DNA of 36,856 nucleotides, from contig JAAYGA010000168.1 of the NCBI GenBank assembly GCA_012727935.1, positions 1 through 36,856 on the forward strand. Direction: 5' to 3'. Source of the DNA: Pseudomonadaceae bacterium. Its GTDB lineage: Bacteria > Pseudomonadota > Gammaproteobacteria > Pseudomonadales > Halomonadaceae. Below are positions 16,500 through 26,100 of this stretch, piece after piece. A program made the position numbers and the translations under genes. The notes beneath the pieces were generated by a model. It did not search any database, was not told the DNA's origin, and saw nothing but the letters and a program-made list of their open reading frames with translations. The stretch's first letter is position 1; the number at the start of each line of letters is the position of its first letter.

Positions 16500-17366
16500 T
16501 TAATTACTGTCCCGCTGAACAATAAGATTATCAATAAGGCGGGCTTTGCCCAACCTTGCAGCTATAAGAATAACCCAGCTTTTAGCATCTAAACTGGCAG
16601 GGCTTAAGTCTAGGTTACGTACTTCAACATACTCAGGTGCAAAACCCTGTTCAGCTAAGCGTGCGCGTGCAGTATGAGTGAGTTCATGAAAATGGGTATT
16701 ACCTGTGGTTAAAGTTTGAGCCATATTTTTAAGCACAGTATAAAGGGCTGGAGCTTTTACTAGCTGCTCTGGTGTTAAATAGCCATTCCGTGATGAAAGG
16801 GCTAAGCCCTCAGGTGTTCTATGCGTTGGCACTTCAATAATTTTAATGGCAAAAGATAAGTCATCAACCAGTTTACGAATAACCGTTACTTGCTGGTAAT
16901 CTTTTTGCCCAAAACACGCCACATCTGGCTGTACAAAGTTAAATAGTTTAGTAACAACTGTGGCAACGCCATCAAAATGGCCGGGCCGTTTTTGCCCACA
17001 TAAGCCTTCGCTAACCCCTGGCACTACAACGCGTGTTTGGTTGTCTTGGCCGTTGGGGTAAACCTCGTTAATGCTTGGGGTGAAGAGTAGATTACAACCT
17101 GCACTAGCCAGCATCGTTTGGTCGGCTTCTAGTGTGCGTGGGTAGCTTTCAAAATCTTCACCAGCATTAAACTGCAGTGGGTTTACAAAAATAGTAGTGA
17201 CTACCAAATCAGCATGGCGTTTAGCTTCTTCAACTAAGCGCAAGTGGCCTTGGTGTAAATTGCCCATGGTTGGAACCAGTGCAATGGTTTTGCCTTCACG
17301 ACGGTAGGCTGCCAGTTCTTGACGTAACTCACTAACTTGGCTGATCGTTTTTAGAGGTACACTCAT
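16500..17366 (-). CDS. panC: Pantothenate synthetase
   Basis: 288 residues. It adenylates pantoate and couples it to beta-alanine to give pantothenate, the coenzyme A precursor. The nucleotidyl-transferase HxGH motif is at residues 38-41 ([12 protein letters not shown]), a QKDYQQ segment near 150 binds ATP, and ALSSRNGYL corresponds to the KMSKS-like loop. The ATG overlaps the panB stop (ATGA), so the two are translationally coupled. Confidence 0.98.
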   Translation of the reverse strand: MSVPLKTISQVSELRQELAAYRREGKTIALVPTMGNLHQGHLRLVEEAKRHADLVVTTIFVNPLQFNAGEDFESYPRTLEADQTMLASAGCNLLFTPSINEVYPNGQDNQTRVVVPGVSEGLCGQKRPGHFDGVATVVTKLFNFVQPDVACFGQKDYQQVTVIRKLVDDLSFAIKIIEVPTHRTPEGLALSSRNGYLTPEQLVKAPALYTVLKNMAQTLTTGNTHFHELTHTARARLAEQGFAPEYVEVRNLDLSPASLDAKSWVILIAARLGKARLIDNLIVQRDSN

Positions 17367-18154
17367 TTAAAACAATGTTCCTTTGCTGGAAAAGTACCTG
17401 ATTTTACCTGCTGATGGTAAGCAGCAAGTGCAGCGGGAATAGAGTCAGCTTCTAGCATAAAGTTTTTTACAAACTTAGCCGTTTTACCTACAGTAATGCC
17501 TAGCATGTCATGTAATACAAGCACTTGACCATCAGTCTTTGGCCCAGCGCCTATGCCAATAACAGGGCATTTAACTGCCTGAGTTACAGCTTCACCTAAG
17601 TCACTAGGCACACATTCTAATAAAATAACAGAAGCGCCAGCAGCTTCTAAGGCAAGGGCTGTTTCAATGAGTGCCTGCCCTGCATCGCCACGGCCTTGCA
17701 CCTTGTAGCCCCCCATTTGGTTAACCATTTGTGGGGTTAAGCCTAAGTGGGCGCACACAGGAATGCCACGCTGAGTAAGTTTAGTAATGCCTTCAGCCAA
17801 CCAAGCCCCACCCTCAATTTTAACAAGGTGAGCGCCAGCGCGCATTAGTTGTGCAGAGTTTTCTAGCAGAGTAGCAAGGTTAGCATCTGACATAAAAGGC
17901 AAGTCAGCCATAATTAAAGCATGTTGATTACCGCGCTTCACTGCTTGCGTGTGGTAAGCAATATCTGCCACTGTAACGGGCAGGGTAGAGTCATGACCCT
18001 GTAAAACCATGCCTAGGGAATCACCCACCAGCATTACCTCAATCCCCGCTTCATTAATTCGGGTTGAAAAGGTGGAGTCGTAACAAGTTAGCACGCTAAA
18101 CTTCTTACCGGCTTCTTTTAACTCTCTCAAGGTATTAATGGTCACAGTATTCAT
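17363..18154 (-). CDS. panB: 3-methyl-2-oxobutanoate hydroxymethyltransferase
   Basis: 263 residues, usual length. It transfers a hydroxymethyl group from methylene-THF to ketoisovalerate, making ketopantoate. Landmarks: [28 protein letters not shown] (metal-binding Asp), the DLPFMSD loop, VKIEGG, and [18 protein letters not shown] lies seven bases before the ATG. It heads the panBCD operon; ketopantoate reductase (panE) is not in the window. A 96-base gap separates it from folK upstream. Confidence 0.98.
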   Translation of the reverse strand: MNTVTINTLRELKEAGKKFSVLTCYDSTFSTRINEAGIEVMLVGDSLGMVLQGHDSTLPVTVADIAYHTQAVKRGNQHALIMADLPFMSDANLATLLENSAQLMRAGAHLVKIEGGAWLAEGITKLTQRGIPVCAHLGLTPQMVNQMGGYKVQGRGDAGQALIETALALEAAGASVILLECVPSDLGEAVTQAVKCPVIGIGAGPKTDGQVLVLHDMLGITVGKTAKFVKNFMLEADSIPAALAAYHQQVKSGTFPAKEHCFK

Positions 18155-18250
18155 CGACTGCTCCCTTTGAAGTGATTAGTAAAATGGAAGACTAAATTGT
18201 AATCTGTGTTTCTAGCAAAAAAACGATTGTTACCCCTAGTAACTTAAAAG

Positions 18251-18760
18251 TCAAAACCTTGTCGTAACTTTTGCTTCCAGCGGTAACACCTCACTGCAAG
18301 CTTGTTCGCCAAGCTGTTGAATTAATTGCTTAACCTTGCCCAAGTTGGGTAAAGCTAAGTTTTCATCTAACTCGGCAAGTGGGCAAAGCACAAAAGCGCG
18401 TTCGGCAATGCCAGGGTGGGGTAGGGTTAGTATTTCACTGCTAAAAACTTCTTGTTCATAAGCAAGCAGGTCTAAATCAAGGGTGCGTGGCCCCCAGTGC
18501 CTTTCTCTTTTACGTTGGTGTAAATCTTCTAAGCCTTGCAGCTTGGCTAACAAGTCTAAAGGCGTTAATTCAGTAGTAATTTCCGCTACAGCATTAATAA
18601 AATCAGGTTGGTCTTGTGGCCCAAAAGGCTTGCTTTGCCACAAGCTAGAATGCCGCACTAGCTGGGTGGCAGGTAATTCATTAAGCTCTACAAACGCGTC
18701 GGTTACTTGTTTGCTAGGGTTTTCAAGGTTGCTGCCTAAGCCTATCCAAGCTTTAGCCAT
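18251..18760 (-). CDS. folK: Hydroxymethyldihydropterin pyrophosphokinase (HPPK)
   Basis: 169 residues. It transfers pyrophosphate from ATP to 6-hydroxymethyl-dihydropterin in folate synthesis. The N-terminal AWIGLGSNLENP, the QPDFINAVAEI strand and the signature RERHWGPRTLDLDLL (Mg-binding Asp pair) are clear. GGAAGA lies seven bases upstream of the ATG. It starts 53 bases after pcnB on the same strand, in the pcnB-folK-panB-panC order well known from pseudomonads. Confidence 0.97.
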   Translation of the reverse strand: MAKAWIGLGSNLENPSKQVTDAFVELNELPATQLVRHSSLWQSKPFGPQDQPDFINAVAEITTELTPLDLLAKLQGLEDLHQRKRERHWGPRTLDLDLLAYEQEVFSSEILTLPHPGIAERAFVLCPLAELDENLALPNLGKVKQLIQQLGEQACSEVLPLEAKVTTRF

Positions 18761-18813
18761 AATTTATCTTCCTTTTTTACCACTTCTAAACTTTATTAAA
18801 CCTTAACTGGGCC

Positions 18814-20175
18814 TTAACTGGCTGAAACGGGTTTGCGGCGGCGTGGGTTACGTCTTTTACTGCCTGATTTTTTAACCGGAGAGCGCCCTAAAGAAGCAAT
18901 AAGCTTATGTTGCTCTTCTTCGCTGGCTTCTTGAAAGGCTGTCCACCAAGCAGCAGCCCCTTCGGTTGCTTCGCCCGCTATTTCACGTAACAGTAAAAAG
19001 TCATAGGCAGCACGAAAGCGCGGTGTTTGTAGCATTACCCAAGCTTTTTTACCATTACGCTGCGGTAGCTTCAGCTGCAAGTCCCATATTTCACGCATGG
19101 GAAAAGAAAAACGTTTAGGAATAGTAATGTGTTGATTTTGCCTTTGCAGCAGCCTGTTTCCTGCTTGCTGCATGGCAGGAAAAGCGGGAACACCATTATT
19201 TTGCAAATCATTAAAAATTTGCTCTAACCCTGGCCAAAGTAAAGCAGCATATAAAAATGCAGGCGTAACAGGGCGGCCTTCGTGAATACGAAGATCAGTA
19301 TTTATCATTGCCTGTTCAACCATTTTTAAAGCCGTTGGGTTAGTTTTAAAGGCTTCATGGCTGGCAGGAAATAAAAATGCAAATAAACCGTATTGACGCA
19401 ACAGCTGAAAAGTAGCTAAAGCATGTCCAGCTAGAAATAACTTAAGCACCTCATCAAACATACGCGCCGGTGCCACCTGCAATAACAGGTTAGCTTGTTC
19501 ACTTAACGGGGCTTCAGTGTTGGTTTCTAACTTAAAGTTTAGCTTTGCTGCAAAGCGCACGGCTCGCAACATGCGAACTGGGTCTTCGCGGTAACGGGTA
19601 ACAGGGTCACCAATTAAGCGCAAAGTTTGGTTTTTTAAATCATCTAAGCCACCAGTGTAATCATAAATGGCTTGGTCATTAATATTGTAGTAAAGCGCGT
19701 TAATAGTGAAGTCACGCCTTAAAGCATCTTCTTCAATACAACCCCAAACATTGTCACGCAACAACATGCCTTCTTCACTCTGCCGAAGGCGCTTGTCGGC
19801 CACTTCTTGAGTTTTACCTCTAAAGGTTGTCACTTCAATAATTTCACGCCCAAAACGTACGTGAACAATGCGAAAGCGGCGACCAATCATACGGGCATTA
19901 CGAAACAGCTCAGTGACTTCCTCTGGGGTAGCGTCGGTTGCTACATCGAAGTCTTTTGGGTTCTTGCCCAATATACGGTCACGAATACAACCACCCACTA
20001 GGTAAGCTTGGAAGCCACTCTTTTGTAAGCGGTAAAGGACTTTAAGTGCTCCTTCGTGTAGTTCGCTACGTGAAATAGGATGCTCTGAACGGGCTAATAG
20101 GCGTAGTTGCGGTGTTTTCACTAGTGCCTTTTTGTTCATGCGAGTTTTAAGGTAGCTGGTAATTCCTTTAATCAT
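18814..20175 (-). CDS. pcnB: Poly(A) polymerase I
   Basis: PcnB adds A tails to RNA 3' ends, promoting decay. The class II nucleotidyl-transferase core is present: YLVGGCIRDRILGKNPKDFDVATDATPEEV with the catalytic Asp pair, the RRFRIVHVRFG strand, RRDFTINALYYN, and REDPVRMLRAVRFAAK. The C-terminus is very basic (SKRRNPRRRKP), as in E. coli. I start it at ATG 20175 (453 residues), because the track start at 20319 would read through the preceding RNA terminator; ATG 20139 is a further option, and neither has a clear ribosome site. First gene of pcnB-folk-pan cluster, directly after the CrcZ-like RNA. Confidence 0.93.
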   Translation of the reverse strand: MIKGITSYLKTRMNKKALVKTPQLRLLARSEHPISRSELHEGALKVLYRLQKSGFQAYLVGGCIRDRILGKNPKDFDVATDATPEEVTELFRNARMIGRRFRIVHVRFGREIIEVTTFRGKTQEVADKRLRQSEEGMLLRDNVWGCIEEDALRRDFTINALYYNINDQAIYDYTGGLDDLKNQTLRLIGDPVTRYREDPVRMLRAVRFAAKLNFKLETNTEAPLSEQANLLLQVAPARMFDEVLKLFLAGHALATFQLLRQYGLFAFLFPASHEAFKTNPTALKMVEQAMINTDLRIHEGRPVTPAFLYAALLWPGLEQIFNDLQNNGVPAFPAMQQAGNRLLQRQNQHITIPKRFSFPMREIWDLQLKLPQRNGKKAWVMLQTPRFRAAYDFLLLREIAGEATEGAAAWWTAFQEASEEEQHKLIASLGRSPVKKSGSKRRNPRRRKPVSAS

Positions 20176-20261
20176 TTTGACCCATGGCGCAAAAGAAAGA
20201 TGCAGCAGTTTAACTGACCTGCGAGGTAGGGCAAAGGCTGAATAGCATAATAGTATAAAAC

Positions 20262-20294
20262 AAAAAATGGGAAGGCTTGTGCCTTCCCATTTTT
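20262..20294 (-). terminator. Intrinsic terminator of the CrcZ-like RNA
   Basis: 14-base arms AAAAATGGGAAGGC and GCCTTCCCATTTTT around a four-base loop; on the minus strand the stem ends in ATTTTTTG. It lies upstream of pcnB and would close a transcript begun at the sigma-54 promoter near 20760. Confidence 0.93.
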
Positions 20295-20743
20295 GTCGAT
20301 TGATAGGTTGCGAATCCATTCTGCCTTTAGGGTGAAAGTTCTAGATCGCCCTGAACACGTACCACAGTCACCAAATCGCCAACTTATTATTATTTTTGTT
20401 TTTAATTGCGAGGGTTGACCATCTCGTATTCAAAACAATTTAGCCTCAGCTTGGACTTTTTCTAGGGTGCTTATTGTTGTTGTTCACCCTTTGGATGCAG
20501 TAGGCATTATTTTTGTTTTCGCCTTTTTACATCAGTTTTCGCTGAAGACCGGAGACCTTAGCTATTATTGTTGTTTTTAATGCTTTTAAGCTGCTTAGCC
20601 TTTTTTTGTTTTTATGTTGGCTAGTGTGCTGGTCGTTCACCAAGCTTCCTAATTATTCTTATTGTTGGGAGGCTGGTTCGGTCAGGCTCAGTATTGTTTT
20701 TGTTTTTTCTGAGTGGCTGACGCCGGTATTTTTGTTTTTCTTA
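20262..20743 (-). ncRNA. crcZ: CrcZ-like Hfq/Crc-titrating small RNA
   Basis: This gene-free stretch between cbrB and pcnB has the position of crcZ in Pseudomonas. Read on the minus strand, it contains about eight A-rich blocks built from AAN/CAA triplets: AAGAAAAACAAAAATA (20727-20743), AGAAAAAACAAAAACAATAC (20691-20710), CAACAATAAGAATAATTA (20650-20667), ACATAAAAACAAAAAAA (20601-20618), TTAAAAACAACAATAATAG (20562-20580), GAAAACAAAAATAATG (20505-20520), GAACAACAACAATAAG (20470-20485) and AACAAAAATAATAATAAG (20383-20400). Such motifs bind the Hfq distal face with Crc. A sigma-54 promoter and a strong terminator frame about 480 nt, near the roughly 400 nt known for CrcZ. Both ends are predicted, not measured. 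No coding frame is convincing here. Confidence 0.86.
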
Positions 20744-20752
20744 CTAAGTATT

Positions 20753-20769
20753 ATGCTGGATACGTGCCA
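20753..20769 (-). promoter_or_regulatory. Sigma-54 (-24/-12) promoter of the CrcZ-like RNA
   Basis: On the minus strand TTGGCACGTATCCAGCAT: TGGCAC at -24, then exactly five bases before the CAGCA that carries the -12 GC, matching TGGCAC-N5-TTGCA at the invariant GG and GC. Predicted start near 20743. It needs an enhancer-binding activator; CbrB is encoded just upstream. Confidence 0.8.
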
Positions 20770-20842
20770 AGTTTGTAAATTTCCTTATTAATCAATAGCT
20801 TAATCTTTGTTTTGGTTTTTTAGTGTTTGTTCAAACTGAAAG

Positions 20843-20892
20843 TGTTACCCCCTTTTCAGGCTTAAAACTGGTGTGTGGGTGTAACGGTAACA
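20843..20892 (-). promoter_or_regulatory. Candidate CbrB upstream activating sites
   Basis: TGTTAC (20843-20848) and the tandem GTAACG-GTAACA (20881-20892) on the plus strand form inverted half sites of the TGTTAC/GTAACA type I recall for Pseudomonas CbrB. They lie about 100-150 bases upstream of the predicted start, a normal enhancer distance. The spacing between half sites (38 or 32) is wider than the reported 14, so the exact operator is uncertain. Confidence 0.55.
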
Positions 20893-20913
20893 CCTTGTTT
20901 TTAGGTTAAACTT

Positions 20914-22356
20914 TCAACGTGCCGTGTTTGTTTTGCGTCTAGGAATGCCAAGTCGTTGGCGTCTTTCCCATAAGCATTTTCTGGAAATGCCTAGTTTTTT
21001 AGCCAGCTCTGTTTCGCTCAGCTGGTCTTCATTTTCTTGTACAAAGCGCACAAAATAATCTTCTAGTGAAAGGTCATCAGCAGGCAGGTGTGCTGGGTCT
21101 AAGTCTTCAGCAACTGCTGCTTTAAAGGGTTGTTGGGCGGTGTTGGCGCTAGAAACTGAATTGGCTGCTAAGCCAGTAAAGTTAACCTTTCTGGGTTGTT
21201 GAATGCTTTGAGGTAATTCTAAATCTTCAGCATGAAGTAGGGTGTCGTCGGCCAAAATAACCGCACGCTCAACCCTGTTTTCTAATTCACGCACGTTGCC
21301 CGGCCAAGAATAGGCTAATAGTGCATTGCGTGCTGATTTAGAAAAACGTGCCAGAGGTTTACCCAGTCGTTCACAGCTGGCTTTTAATAGGCTTTCAGCA
21401 ATCAGTAAAATGTCATCTTCACGTTCAGTTAGGCAGGGCAGCTCTAGTTCAATCACATTTAAGCGGTAATAAAGATCAAGACGAAACTTGCCTTGGTCTA
21501 CTAGGTTTTTAATGTCCCTGTGGGTTGCAGCAATAAGGCGAATGTCTACCTTTCTTGATTCAACAGAACCTAAACGCCGAATTTCACCTTCTTGCAGCAC
21601 CCTTAATAAACGCGCTTGGGCTTCAAGGGGCAGCTCGCCTATTTCATCAAGGAACAAACTGCCGCCGTCTGCGGCTTCAACTAAACCATTGCGGCTGGTA
21701 TTAGCGCCGGTAAATGCACCTTTTTCATGCCCAAACAATTCAGATTCTATTAGGGTTTCAGGAATAGCCGCACAATTCACACTAATTAAAGGCGCTTTGT
21801 GACGAGGGCTAAGGTTATGCAAAGCGCGTGCAACTAATTCTTTACCCGTTCCCGATTCACCTAAAATAAGCACCCGCGTATTAAAAGGGGCAATTTTTTT
21901 AATCTGCTGAAAAACCGCCTGCATTGCAGGGCTTTCACCAATCATGCCTTGCAAGCCAGTAGGTGTTGCTGCTAATTCGCTATTAGCTAAAGCTGGGGAA
22001 GCTTGTTGCTGGCGGTGCTGGTTAAGAATGTGGTTAACCGCAGAAAGCATTTCATCATGATCAAAAGGCTTAGCTATGTAATCTACAGCGCCTTGCTTCA
22101 TAGCGTCCACAGCAGAACGCAAGCTAGCGTAGCTGGTCATAATTAACACAGGTATTTCTTGGTTAATTAATACTGTACCCATTTCACCGGGTAGGCGTAG
22201 GTCGCTAATAATTAGATCAAAGCTTTGTGTTGCCAGTTCCTGACGTGCTTCAGGAACCGTACCTGCTTCAGTAATCTGAAAACCGTTGCGCTCTAACAAA
22301 CGTCTTAGTGCTGAACGAATAATGCCTTCATCTTCAACGATCAGTATTTTGCTCAT
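20914..22356 (-). CDS. cbrB: Sigma-54-dependent response regulator CbrB
   Basis: 480 residues of NtrC type. Receiver domain with Asp52 ([10 protein letters not shown]) and [13 protein letters not shown]+ domain with Walker A GESGTGKE, the sigma-54 contact loop GAFTGAN, and the Walker B and arginine-finger regions; a C-terminal Fis-type helix-turn-helix ([21 protein letters not shown]). The receiver stretch [10 protein letters not shown]...[29 protein letters not shown] is close to Pseudomonas CbrB. CbrB activates sigma-54 promoters for use of many carbon and nitrogen sources and crcZ transcription. It overlaps the end of cbrA by 23 bases, so the pair is co-expressed, and its likely RNA target follows directly. 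Confidence 0.95.
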   Translation of the reverse strand: MSKILIVEDEGIIRSALRRLLERNGFQITEAGTVPEARQELATQSFDLIISDLRLPGEMGTVLINQEIPVLIMTSYASLRSAVDAMKQGAVDYIAKPFDHDEMLSAVNHILNQHRQQQASPALANSELAATPTGLQGMIGESPAMQAVFQQIKKIAPFNTRVLILGESGTGKELVARALHNLSPRHKAPLISVNCAAIPETLIESELFGHEKGAFTGANTSRNGLVEAADGGSLFLDEIGELPLEAQARLLRVLQEGEIRRLGSVESRKVDIRLIAATHRDIKNLVDQGKFRLDLYYRLNVIELELPCLTEREDDILLIAESLLKASCERLGKPLARFSKSARNALLAYSWPGNVRELENRVERAVILADDTLLHAEDLELPQSIQQPRKVNFTGLAANSVSSANTAQQPFKAAVAEDLDPAHLPADDLSLEDYFVRFVQENEDQLSETELAKKLGISRKCLWERRQRLGIPRRKTNTAR

Positions 22357-25297
22357 TGTCGCTTGATGACTCCTGATAGGTTAGATCACTACTAGGTAGT
22401 GGAAAGCGGCAGCGAAAACAGCTACCGCTTTTAAATTCTGGGCTAGGGCTAAGAGCTTGAATTTGCCCACCGTGCTCTTCGACAATACTATAAACCAGCG
22501 CCAGTCCCAAACCTGTGCCTTCACCGGCTTGTTTTGTGGTGTAAAAAGGTTCAAACAAATGTTCTAAGTGTTGGGGTGAAATGCCCTGCCCATCGTCGTG
22601 TACTTCCAACAACACTTCCTGCCCTTGTTGGCGGCCAAGGCACAAGATTTTTCCACCCTCAACAGTGGCATCACAGGCATTAGCTATAAGGTTAACGAAA
22701 ATTTGCACTAGCCGTTGAGTATCGCCGGTAACATAAAGGTCTTCTGGGCAAGCATTTTCATACACCCTATTGCGGCCTTTGTGGCTAAGTGAAATTAAGC
22801 TGATGGATTCTTGTATTGCACCGCGCAGGTTAATCAGTTCAAACTTAAGGGTGTCGCTGTGCCGCCCCGCATGAGCAAAATTAACCAAAGATTGCACTAT
22901 GCTAGTAATGCGTTTAGTTAGTTGTAAAATTTGCTGGCTGGTTTCTTTAACAACTTCTGGCTCTTCAGCGTCGTAATAAAGGTTTTGAGCTAGCGAAGAA
23001 ATACCCGTTACAGGGTTACCTATTTCGTGGGCGACCCCTGCTGCTAAGCGGCCTATCGAAGCTAGGCGTTCGTTGTGCAGCAGTTCATTTTCTAATAACT
23101 TTAAGCTACTTTGGTCTTCAACCAGCAAAATGGTGCCGCCCATTAAAGTGGCTGGGTCGTCTTGCTGCGCCTTGTGCAAGCTTAACCAAGCTGTGCTGCC
23201 ATCGTTGTTTTGTAGAGGCTGGCGATAAACTTGCGAAGCTTCACCTTCTAAAAAACTATTCAGTAACTCGCCCCAAGGCGTTGGCAGGTGGCGAATTTTA
23301 GAGCCTATTGCCTGATCGCTGGCTAGGCCGGTTAGGTTTTCCATTGCACGGTTCCACAGCAACACTTCTTGGTCGCTGCCCAAAGTACAAATGCCAACAG
23401 GCAAATACATGAGTGTTTGGCGGTGGTGGCGGCGCAGTTTATCAAGTTCCCTTGCCATGCCGGTTAAGCGTGAACGGTAGTCTTCAAGGTGGCGTTCAAC
23501 GTGGTGAATGTCATTTTCACTGGGCTTATCTTGGCTTTGCCAAGGCAGATAACGGTCAACAATTTCCTGTGCAACAGCAGACCCCATTAACCCCGATAAA
23601 TTGGCTTGAATTTGACCACGCAGGCGGCGCAGCAGATAGGGCCTTGCATCGGCAGGGTCAATATTTAATTCAATTAGTGCGCGATTAACTTCCCTTTGCG
23701 CTGTTTCAGAGCCAAGTGGAATGCTGAGTAGGCGAATTAAATCGGCGCTGTCTTTGGCTTTCAACTGTAAACGTTTAGGGAAAAACAACGCATCCTGTGA
23801 ACAGGCTAAGGCACCTGCTTTCTCTTCTTCACTTATTTTGGTGAACAGCGACACAGTAATAAACAGCACAATATTGGCAGTGGTTGCTGCAAGGGTGATG
23901 TTGTGCCAATCGTCAATGCCTGTAAGCTGCAGTTTAATGCCAAACCCAGTAACCTGCTGAATGTTAAGTAGTAATGGAAAACCCAAGCCTACCCCCAGCA
24001 CTAAAAAGCCTGCTGCCAAGCCTACTAATAAGCCTTTACGGTTAGCAATGGGCCAGTATAAAAGTGCCAAAGTACCGGGCAAAAATTGCAGGGTGGCAAT
24101 AAAAGCAGACAAACCTAGCGTGGCCAGATCGTGTTCAATGCTAACCACTAGGTAAACAAGGTAGGCAATAAAAATTAATGAACCTATCAGCAAACGGCGC
24201 ATTCGTACCAGCCAAAAGTAAATATCAAAATCGGCAGGTGGTTGGTAAACGGCTAAAACTAAATGGTTAAGCACCATAGGTGCCAGTGCCAGCGTCATAA
24301 CAATAATGGTGCCGCTAGCCGCCGCTAAGCCAATAATAAAAGACACTAAACCCCAATAACCCCCCAATGAAAGGGTGGCATATTCAATAGGTAGGTTGCT
24401 GCCCAAGGCTTGGTGCGCCCAATAAATAACCGGCACAGGCAAAGCCAAGAGCAACAGGAAGATGGGCAGCATCCAGCTAGATTGCATCATGGCTTCTTCG
24501 GAAGGGTTTTCAGTAAAAATAATGTGAAAAATGTGCGGCATGGTTAGCGCCGTAGCAAAAAAGATTAGCAGCAGGGTGCGCCACTGGTTGTTTTCTAAAG
24601 GCTGCATGGCGGTGGTTAACGTGTCACTATTTTCGGTTAGCCAGTGTTCTAAACCGTCAAAGCTACCAAACACGCTGTAAAGGGTGAAGCCGCCTAAAGC
24701 TAAAAAAGCTACCAGCTTAACCAAAGATTCAAAAGCTATGGCAAATAACAGGCTTTCATGGCGTTCCCTTAAAGAAATGTGCCGCGCCCCAAATAAAATA
24801 GCAAACAGCGTAATAACCGCACAAAACACAAAGGCGAGGTGATAGGGCGAAGACTCATTGGTTAGTAGATAAATAACATCGCCAATGGCCTGAATTTGTA
24901 AGGCCAGCAGCGGCATACTGCCAAACAACAGCCCCAAGGTTACTAACATGCCAACCCAGCGGCTGCGGTAACGAAAGGCCAGTAGGTCGGCTAGGGAAGA
25001 CAGCTGATAAGTGCGAGCAAGGCGTAGCAAGGGCGAAAGCAATAGGGGTGCTAAAACAAAAATGCCAGCAATGCCAAGGTAATAGGTTAAATAGCCATAA
25101 CCATATTGATGCGCCAAGCCAAATGAGCCATAAAAAGCCCAAGCACTGGCATAAACACCCAGCGCCAATACATAAACTAAAGGATGCTTAACTAGCTTTT
25201 GTGGCAACCAGCCTTTTTCAACAACCCAAGCACAGGCAAAAAGTAAGGAAAGGTAGCCAACACCTAAGGCAAAAATTTGGGTAAGAGTGAAGCTCAT
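22334..25297 (-). CDS. cbrA: CbrA, transporter-sensor histidine kinase hybrid
   Basis: 987 residues, matching the about 983 of Pseudomonas CbrA. The first about 500 residues are a solute:sodium symporter-like domain with some 12-13 membrane segments, including conserved [27 protein letters not shown] linker and PAS domain (about 630-740) follow, then the H-box ([22 protein letters not shown], His in about residue 770) and the ATP-binding lid ([32 protein letters not shown]). In Pseudomonas the symporter part senses and takes up histidine while CbrA phosphorylates CbrB. Translation appears coupled to cbrX, whose stop is one base before the ATG. The transport substrate here is inferred only. 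Confidence 0.95.
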   Translation of the reverse strand: MSFTLTQIFALGVGYLSLLFACAWVVEKGWLPQKLVKHPLVYVLALGVYASAWAFYGSFGLAHQYGYGYLTYYLGIAGIFVLAPLLLSPLLRLARTYQLSSLADLLAFRYRSRWVGMLVTLGLLFGSMPLLALQIQAIGDVIYLLTNESSPYHLAFVFCAVITLFAILFGARHISLRERHESLLFAIAFESLVKLVAFLALGGFTLYSVFGSFDGLEHWLTENSDTLTTAMQPLENNQWRTLLLIFFATALTMPHIFHIIFTENPSEEAMMQSSWMLPIFLLLLALPVPVIYWAHQALGSNLPIEYATLSLGGYWGLVSFIIGLAAASGTIIVMTLALAPMVLNHLVLAVYQPPADFDIYFWLVRMRRLLIGSLIFIAYLVYLVVSIEHDLATLGLSAFIATLQFLPGTLALLYWPIANRKGLLVGLAAGFLVLGVGLGFPLLLNIQQVTGFGIKLQLTGIDDWHNITLAATTANIVLFITVSLFTKISEEEKAGALACSQDALFFPKRLQLKAKDSADLIRLLSIPLGSETAQREVNRALIELNIDPADARPYLLRRLRGQIQANLSGLMGSAVAQEIVDRYLPWQSQDKPSENDIHHVERHLEDYRSRLTGMARELDKLRRHHRQTLMYLPVGICTLGSDQEVLLWNRAMENLTGLASDQAIGSKIRHLPTPWGELLNSFLEGEASQVYRQPLQNNDGSTAWLSLHKAQQDDPATLMGGTILLVEDQSSLKLLENELLHNERLASIGRLAAGVAHEIGNPVTGISSLAQNLYYDAEEPEVVKETSQQILQLTKRITSIVQSLVNFAHAGRHSDTLKFELINLRGAIQESISLISLSHKGRNRVYENACPEDLYVTGDTQRLVQIFVNLIANACDATVEGGKILCLGRQQGQEVLLEVHDDGQGISPQHLEHLFEPFYTTKQAGEGTGLGLALVYSIVEEHGGQIQALSPSPEFKSGSCFRCRFPLPSSDLTYQESSSDNEQNTDR

Positions 25298-25298
25298 A

Positions 25299-25472
25299 TT
25301 ACTCTAACAGTTCAAGTCGGCGTTTTTGTTCTAACCAAAGAGTAGCCGCTATAAGCCCAGCCCAAAACAGGAAAGGTTTGTACCAGTCGCTACTGCCCCA
25401 AGGTTGTAGCAGCCAAGGTGAAAAAAAGTAGCCCAGAGTGACTAGCAGAAGTACGAGTCGGTAAGCATACAT
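25299..25472 (-). CDS. cbrX: CbrX-like small membrane protein, coupled to cbrA
   Basis: This 57-residue ORF is absent from the track because of its length. Reading the minus strand from ATG 25472 gives MYAYRLVLLLLVTLGYFFSPW, LLQPWGSSDWYKPFLFWAGLI, then AATLWLEQKRRLELLE and TAA: two hydrophobic segments and a charged tail. The stop is followed by a single base and the cbrA ATG (TAATATG), with no good ribosome site for cbrA itself, so cbrA is likely translated by re-initiation. A small ORF named cbrX occupies this place in pseudomonads. It may act mostly as a translational coupler; a role for the peptide is unproven. Confidence 0.8.
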   Translation of the reverse strand: MYAYRLVLLLVTLGYFFSPWLLQPWGSSDWYKPFLFWAGLIAATLWLEQKRRLELLE

Positions 25473-25554
25473 AAGCGCAGTTCGACCTCGCTAGGTTAAT
25501 AGGCTAAATAAGAGGGGTGAAAATCTTCTTTTAAAGAAACGCTTTAAAACGTTA

Positions 25555-25579
25555 AGTGCTCTTGCTTGGCAAGAGCACT
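25555..25579 (-). terminator. Candidate terminator downstream of dksA
   Basis: AGTGCTCTTG and CAAGAGCACT arms with a five-base loop lie 25 bases past the dksA stop. On the minus strand the stem is followed by TTAACGTTTT, a weak U-tract, and then a second small palindrome (TTTTAAAG/CTTTAAAA). It would separate dksA from cbrX-cbrA. Confidence 0.5.
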
Positions 25580-25603
25580 GGGTGAATTTACTTTACGACT
25601 AAC

Positions 25604-26041
25604 TTAACCACCAATTTGTTTTTCTTTAATTTCGGCTAGGCTTTTACAATCAACACACATGGTTGCTGTTGGGCGTGCCTCAAGGCGGCGAATACCAATT
25701 TCAATGCCGCAAGCTTCACAATAGCCATAGTCGCCTTCTTCAATGCTTACTAGCGTTTCATTAATTTTTTTAATTAATTTGCGCTCTCTGTCGCGTGTTC
25801 TTAGTTCTAAGCTAAATTCTTCTTCCTGAGTAGCGCGGTCGGCTGGGTCGGCGAAGTTAGAGGCTTCTTCTTTAAGGTTTTTAACTGTGCGATCAACTTC
25901 ATCTAACAGCTCTTGTTTCCAGTCTTGCAAAATACCACGGAAATGTTCTAGCTGTTCATCACTCATATACTCTTCGCCCTCAGTTTCCTGATAGGGTACA
26001 AAGCTTTGGTTTTCGTTCATATTTTGCTTACTCTTTGACAT
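25604..26041 (-). CDS. dksA: RNA polymerase-binding transcription factor DksA
   Basis: 145 residues. A coiled coil (about 30-100) carries the tip motif DPADRA (Asp65, Asp68, Ala70) that reaches the polymerase active site, and the zinc finger has Cys108/Cys111 and Cys129/Cys132 (YCEACG ... CVDCK). With ppGpp it represses rRNA promoters and activates amino-acid genes; the rRNA-type promoter at the right end of this window is a likely target. GAGG lies seven bases before the ATG. Upstream of the cbr cluster, as in pseudomonads. Confidence 0.97.
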   Translation of the reverse strand: MSKSKQNMNENQSFVPYQETEGEEYMSDEQLEHFRGILQDWKQELLDEVDRTVKNLKEEASNFADPADRATQEEEFSLELRTRDRERKLIKKINETLVSIEEGDYGYCEACGIEIGIRRLEARPTATMCVDCKSLAEIKEKQIGG

Positions 26042-26100
26042 AGCCTTGCCTCGTGGCGTAGTAGTCGTCCTGTATTCGGTAGCTACCGAGCGAAAAAGAC

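Noticed and set aside
20606-20791. 61-residue plus-strand ORF in the cbrB-pcnB gap
   Set aside because: It is antisense to the CrcZ-like RNA; its Phe/Leu/Val richness merely reflects the T-rich complement of the A-rich motifs.
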